From positions 434,001-498,000 of the forward strand of contig NZ_JAVFCB010000002.1 in assembly GCF_030865425.1 (NCBI RefSeq): DNA of 64,000 nucleotides, given 5' to 3'. Position 1 is the first letter of the stretch. Every line of letters begins with the position of its first letter. This DNA is from Microbacterium capsulatum. Its GTDB lineage: Bacteria; Actinomycetota; Actinomycetes; Actinomycetales; Microbacteriaceae. The position numbers and the translations under genes are program-made. Positions 60,194 through 64,000 of this stretch are shown in pieces. The notes beneath the pieces were generated by a model that worked only from the letters and a program-made list of their open reading frames with translations, had not been told where the DNA came from and searched no databases.

Positions 60194-61354
60194 GTGACGA
60201 TCGCTCCGCTCCAGGCCCTCCCGCTCGAACAGCTCCGCCGCCGGTCCAGCACCAAATGGCGCACGTACCCCGAGGACGTGCTGCCCCTGTTCGTGGCGGA
60301 GACGGACTTCCCGCTCGCGGACGCCATCACCGAGCGCCTGCGCACCGCGGTCGAACTCGGCGACACCGGCTACACCCCGCCGGACCCCGGGATCCGCGAC
60401 GCGTTCGCGGCGTACGCCCGCCGCCGGTTCGGGTGGGAGGTGCAGCCGAGCCGGATCCGGTCCACCTGCGACGTCATGATGGGCGTCGTCGAGATCCTGC
60501 GCGCGGTGCTGAAGCCCGGGGACCGGGTGATCGTCGCCCCGCCCGTGTACCCGCCGTTCTTCGACTGCGTCGAGGAGGCCGGCGGCGTCGTGGAGCGCGT
60601 GCCACTCATCGACATCGACGGATCATGGCTGCTCGACCTGAACGGCATCGAGCAGGCGCTGGCCGGCGGGGCGAGGGCCGTGCTGCTGTGCAACCCGCAC
60701 AACCCCACCGGCACCGTCCACTCGCGGGCCGTGCTCGCCCGCCTGGCCGAGATCGCCGCCGCGCACGGCGCCGTGGTCGTGAGCGACGAGATCCACGCCC
60801 CGCTCGTGCAGCCGGGCATGCACTACACCCCCTTCCTCACCGCCTCGCCGGTCGCGGCGGAGATCGGCTACGCCGTCACCAGCGCGAGCAAGGCGTACAA
60901 CCTGGCCGGGCTCAAGTGCGCGGTCATGGTCACCGCCAGCGAGAAGACCGACGCCGTCGTGCGCGCCCTCCCGGAGGAGGTGGAGTGGCGCACCGGGCTG
61001 TTCGGAGCCCTCGCCGCCGTCGCCGCCTGGAGCCCGGAGAGTGATGCCTGGCTCGACTCCCTGCTCGCCGCCCTCGACCACAACAGGCGGCTGCTCGCCG
61101 AGCTCCTCGCAGAGCACCTGCCCGACGCGGACTACCGGATTCCGGACGCGGGTTACCTGGCCTGGGTGGACCTCCGGGGCCTCGGCTGGGGCGACGACCC
61201 TGCGGGCCGGATCCTGCGGGACGCCCGTGTCGCCCTGAACCGCGGCCCGACGTTCGGCGCGGAGGGGCGCGGGCACGTCCGGTTCAATCTCGGCTGCGCC
61301 CCCGAGGTGCTCACCGAGGCGGTGCACCGGATCGCGGCCCTGCTGCGGGGATGA
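60194..61354 (+). CDS. PLP-dependent C-S lyase / aminotransferase (MalY/PatB type)
   Basis: 386 aa class I/II fold. PLP lysine in SASKAYNLAGLKCAVMV, VVSDEIHAPLV for the pyridoxal ring, and LCNPHNPTGTVHSRAVLARL. MalY/PatB enzymes cleave cystathionine. Beside suf, a sulfur-supply role is attractive but unproven. GTG start; its stop overlaps the MFS gene (ATGA). Confidence 0.87.
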   Translation: MTIAPLQALPLEQLRRRSSTKWRTYPEDVLPLFVAETDFPLADAITERLRTAVELGDTGYTPPDPGIRDAFAAYARRRFGWEVQPSRIRSTCDVMMGVVEILRAVLKPGDRVIVAPPVYPPFFDCVEEAGGVVERVPLIDIDGSWLLDLNGIEQALAGGARAVLLCNPHNPTGTVHSRAVLARLAEIAAAHGAVVVSDEIHAPLVQPGMHYTPFLTASPVAAEIGYAVTSASKAYNLAGLKCAVMVTASEKTDAVVRALPEEVEWRTGLFGALAAVAAWSPESDAWLDSLLAALDHNRRLLAELLAEHLPDADYRIPDAGYLAWVDLRGLGWGDDPAGRILRDARVALNRGPTFGAEGRGHVRFNLGCAPEVLTEAVHRIAALLRG

Positions 61355-62712
61355 GCGCGGTCGAGTCGATCTGGCGGGGGCGCCGCGGAGGCGTCACGAT
61401 CGGCGCTTTCGCACTGATCTTCCTCGCGGCCGTCGAGTCCTTGGCGGTCACGACGGTCATGCCGATCGTCAGCCGCGACCTGCACGGCGAGGAGCTGTAC
61501 GCCGTCGCCTTCGCGGGCACTCTCGCGACCGGCGTGATCGGGATGGTCGCGGCCGGCGCGTGGTGCGACAGGGCGGGGCCGCGCGGCGCGCTGTACGCGG
61601 CGACCGGGCTCTTCCTCGCGGGCCTCGTGATCGCCGGCGCCGCCACGACGATGCCGGTGCTTCTCGTCGGGCGGCTCGTGCAGGGGCTCGGCGCAGGCGC
61701 GCAGACGGTCGCGCTGTACGTGGTCGTGGCGCGGTTCTACCCGCCGGCGGTGCACGGACGGGTGTTCGCCGCGTTCGCCGCCGCCTGGGTGGTGCCGTCG
61801 ATGGTGGGGCCGTTCCTCGCCGGCGCGGTCACGGAGTACCTGCACTGGCGATGGACGTTCCTCGGCGTCGCGGTGCTCGTGGCGGCCGCGTTCGTGCTCG
61901 TCGTGCTCCTGCTGCGCGACGTCGACCTGGGCGGCGGCGAGCACGAGGGGGCGGGCAGGGGTATCGGGCGGCGCCTGCTGTTCGCCGTGATGGTCGCCGT
62001 CGGTGCCGTGGCGATCGGTTTCGCGGTCGACGCCCCGGAAGCGTGGCGCTGGCCTCTCGCCGTGCTCGTGGTGCTCGTGATCGCCGTGTCGATCCGACCG
62101 CTGCTCCCCGTCGGGGCGCTGCGCGCGGTCCGCGGCCTGCCCAGCGTCGTGCTGATGCGCGGGGTGGTCTCGGGGAGCTTCTTCGCCGCCGAGGCGTACA
62201 TCCCGTATCTGCTCATCGCCCGGTTCGACGTGCCGCCCACGGTGGCGGGGCTCGCCCTCACCCTCGCGGCGATCGCCTGGTCGACGGCGTCCTGGCTGCA
62301 GGGGCGGTTCGGCGACATCTGGGGGAGCACCCGGATCGCGGCGAGCAGCCTCGTCCTCCTCGGGATCGGGATGGCCGCGGAGCTGCTCGTCGCGCTCGGC
62401 GTGCTGCCGCCGGCGGCCGCGATGATCGGCTGGGGGTTCGCCGGCGGGGGGATGGGCCTGCTGTATCCCCGTCTCACGGTGCTGACCCTCGCCGACTCCA
62501 CGCCGACGGATCAGGGCTTCAACTCGTCCGCGCTGTCGATCTCCGACTCCACCGGTTCCGCCGTGGCGATCGCTGTCGCCGGCATCGCCTTCGGCTCCGC
62601 GCTCATCGCGGGATCCGGCTTCCCGATCGTGTTCCTCATCGCGGGAGGGCTGGTGCTGCTCGCGGTCATCCCCGGGCTGCGATTGGATCCGCGGCACCCG
62701 CACCGCGGGTGA
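61351..62712 (+). CDS. MFS exporter
   Basis: 453 aa with 12-14 helices. MFS features include GTLATGVIGMVAAGAWCDRAGPR and LVGRLVQGLGAGAQTVALYV, resembling drug/H+ antiporters. Coupled to the C-S lyase. Its 3' end overlaps the convergent tetR-type gene by 47 bp. Substrate unknown. Confidence 0.88.
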   Translation: MSAVESIWRGRRGGVTIGAFALIFLAAVESLAVTTVMPIVSRDLHGEELYAVAFAGTLATGVIGMVAAGAWCDRAGPRGALYAATGLFLAGLVIAGAATTMPVLLVGRLVQGLGAGAQTVALYVVVARFYPPAVHGRVFAAFAAAWVVPSMVGPFLAGAVTEYLHWRWTFLGVAVLVAAAFVLVVLLLRDVDLGGGEHEGAGRGIGRRLLFAVMVAVGAVAIGFAVDAPEAWRWPLAVLVVLVIAVSIRPLLPVGALRAVRGLPSVVLMRGVVSGSFFAAEAYIPYLLIARFDVPPTVAGLALTLAAIAWSTASWLQGRFGDIWGSTRIAASSLVLLGIGMAAELLVALGVLPPAAAMIGWGFAGGGMGLLYPRLTVLTLADSTPTDQGFNSSALSISDSTGSAVAIAVAGIAFGSALIAGSGFPIVFLIAGGLVLLAVIPGLRLDPRHPHRG

Positions 62713-63229
62713 GCATCAGGATCCCCGCGTCGAACACCGCGGCGTCCTGATCCGGCGCATCCGCCGCGGCGCCGTGGCTCTCGCCGTGCATGCGCTGCTG
62801 AACGAGCGACGTGTGCCCCAGGATGAACTGCAGCACGGCCGTCGCCGCGATGTCGGCTCCGCCCGGCGCGCTCTCGCCCAGTGCGGCGCGGAGAGCCTCG
62901 TGCGCGCGGGAGGGGCCGGGGCGCAGCGCGGCGGAGCTCAGTACGACCTCCGCGCCGTCCCGGTACGCGAGCAGGGCGTCGCGCACCCGCCGTGCGGTGG
63001 CGAGCAGATCGCCCTGCGGGGCGGGGATCCGCTCCAGGATCCGGTCCGCGACCGCCGCGAGGAGGTCCTGCTTGCTCGCGAAGTGCCAGTACAGCGCGCT
63101 GGGCTGGACCTCGAGCTCGGCGGCGAGGCGGCGCATGGTGAGATCCGGGAGCCCGTATCGGTCGAGGAGATCGAGTGCGACGCCGACGATGTGCTCGCGG
63201 TCGTGTCGTCCATTCCGGGCTGGGGTCAT
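62666..63229 (-). CDS. TetR-family regulator, probable BioQ
   Basis: 187 aa. HTH: LDLLDRYGLPDLTMRRLAAELEVQPSALYWHFASKQDLL. Divergent from bioY, with two TGAAC-N3-GTTCA palindromes in the shared promoter. BioQ of corynebacteria and mycobacteria is a TetR repressor of biotin genes acting on this kind of palindrome. BioQ identity rests on context and operator. The C-terminal domain resembles TetR_C_1 (tetracycline-repressor type), so a drug regulator for the MFS gene is the alternative. Confidence 0.75.
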   Translation of the reverse strand: MTPARNGRHDREHIVGVALDLLDRYGLPDLTMRRLAAELEVQPSALYWHFASKQDLLAAVADRILERIPAPQGDLLATARRVRDALLAYRDGAEVVLSSAALRPGPSRAHEALRAALGESAPGGADIAATAVLQFILGHTSLVQQRMHGESHGAAADAPDQDAAVFDAGILMLTRGAGAADPIAARG

Positions 63230-63241
63230 GGTCTGAGTATA

Positions 63242-63270
63242 CTGAACGCCGTTCAGGTGAACACTGTTCA
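63242..63270. promoter_or_regulatory. Tandem TetR/BioQ operators
   Basis: ctgaacgccgttcag (63242-63256) and tgaacactgttca (63258-63270) are perfect dyads, TGAAC-N3-GTTCA, centred 15 bp apart. A tatact -10-like box lies beside them at 63237-63243. Divergent promoter of the regulator and bioY. Confidence 0.8.
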
Positions 63271-63308
63271 GGAAGACCTGCGCAGAACCCGCGAAGACGA
63301 GGAACCCG

Positions 63309-63920
63309 ATGACCCCGCAGACCCCCCGATCCGTTTCGTCCGGCGCCCGCCTCGGCGCCGCCGACCTCGCCCGCATCGCGGTGTTCGCCGCGCTCATCAT
63401 CGTGCTCGGCACGATCATCGTGCCGATCGCCGGGGGAGTGCCGGTGACCGGACAGACTCTCGGCGTCATGCTCGCGGGCACCGTGCTCGGATGGCGCCGC
63501 GCGCCCTGGGCGGTGCTGCTGGTGCTCGTGCTCACGGCGGTCGGCCTTCCGGTTCTCGCCGGAGGACGAGGGGGGCTCGGCGTGTTCGTCGGCCCGTCGG
63601 CGGGGTATCTGGTCGGCTGGGTGGCCGGCGTCCTCGTGATCGGTGCGATCGCCCGCTCCGGCCGGCTCTCCTGGTGGCGCGTCGCACTGGCGAGCGTGGC
63701 CGGCGGCATCGGCGTCGTCTACCTGTTCGGCGTGCCGGTGCAGGCGCTCGTGCTGGGCACCCCGCTCGGCGCGACCGCGCTGTCCAGCCTCGTGTTCCTG
63801 CCCGGCGACCTGCTCAAGGCCGCCCTCGCCACGGCGCTGACGCTGGCGCTCGCGCGGGCGTACCCGCCGGCGTTCGGCACCCGTTCCGCGGGTGCGCCCG
63901 CGCGGGCCGTCTCGCAGTGA
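63309..63920 (+). CDS. bioY: Biotin transporter BioY
   Basis: 203 aa S component of an ECF-type biotin importer. Six helices with GGVPVTGQTLGVMLAGTVLG, RGGLGVFVGPSAGYLVGW and ARSGRLSWW-type loop. Start ATG 63309. Its stop overlaps the following ATPase gene (GTGA). Confidence 0.93.
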   Translation: MTPQTPRSVSSGARLGAADLARIAVFAALIIVLGTIIVPIAGGVPVTGQTLGVMLAGTVLGWRRAPWAVLLVLVLTAVGLPVLAGGRGGLGVFVGPSAGYLVGWVAGVLVIGAIARSGRLSWWRVALASVAGGIGVVYLFGVPVQALVLGTPLGATALSSLVFLPGDLLKAALATALTLALARAYPPAFGTRSAGAPARAVSQ

Positions 63921-64000
63921 CGGAAGCACGGATCCGGCTCGACGCGGTCGACGTCGTCCGCGACGACCGTCGGATCCTCGAGGGGATCGACCTCGACCTG
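63917..64000 (+). CDS. bioM: Biotin ECF transporter ATPase BioM, 3' cut by window end
   Basis: Only 28 codons: VTEARIRLDAVDVVRDDRRI then LEGIDLDL, the beginning of an ABC ATPase N-domain. GTG overlaps the bioY stop. Identification as bioM follows the bioYMN order. Confidence 0.75.
   Translation, partial: MTEARIRLDAVDVVRDDRRILEGIDLDL

Overview
The window is high-GC DNA from an actinobacterium. Gene content and order (lepB-rnhB-DUF2469-yraN-comM-dprA-xerC-rpsB-tsf-pyrH-frr-cdsA, opcA beside zwf, WhiB, ctaA/ctaB around tkt) suggest Microbacteriaceae, most likely Microbacterium. The genus is inferred from recalled gene order and protein resemblance; no 16S gene is present. About 47 kb is ordinary chromosome and two compact integrated elements make up the remaining 17 kb.

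Region by region. 1-2574: signal peptidase, RNase HII, DUF2469, YraN and the first 82 codons of comM. 2572-11486: an 8.9 kb serine-recombinase element splitting comM; excision across a shared 5-bp core restores a 509-aa ComM in frame. 11484-33445: the rest of comM, dprA, xerC, an M23 peptidase homologue, the rpsB-tsf-pyrH-frr-cdsA block, small cell-wall and membrane genes, a thioredoxin/TPR protein, DsbA-like and Gpx redox proteins, dusB-dgt-dnaG and an ABC ATPase. 33615-41660: an 8.0 kb filamentous-phage (inovirus-like) prophage in the 3' end of tRNA-Asn. 41626-64000: tRNA-Asn, def, the pentose-phosphate block (tkt-tal-pgi-zwf-opcA-pgl), heme A synthesis (ctaB, ctaA), the suf Fe-S operon, a C-S lyase, an MFS exporter and a biotin-uptake locus with a BioQ-like TetR regulator.

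The comM element carries an excisionase, an AAA ATPase gene with iteron-like repeats, many tiny coupled genes, a WhiB protein, a small terminase subunit and a 725-aa tape measure protein. It has no portal, capsid, large terminase or lysis genes. The layout fits a phage satellite that supplies its own packaging specificity and tail ruler to a helper phage; a remnant prophage is the main alternative.

The prophage reads leftward as Rep, ssDNA-binding protein, four 23-40 residue membrane peptides, a 53-residue major coat protein, a large secreted adhesin with a C-terminal membrane anchor, a two-helix membrane protein and a Zot-like ATPase. This is the order of Ff/M13 genes II-V-VII/IX-VIII-III-VI-I, without a secretin gene, as expected for a single-membrane host. 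Its repressor gene ends inside the attachment core: integrated, the repressor stops at 102 residues; in the excised circle it would run 12 residues further and end in a YLYAA tail that resembles an ssrA-type degradation signal. That is the layout of the integration-dependent immunity switch known from some tailed mycobacteriophages, here in a filamentous phage.
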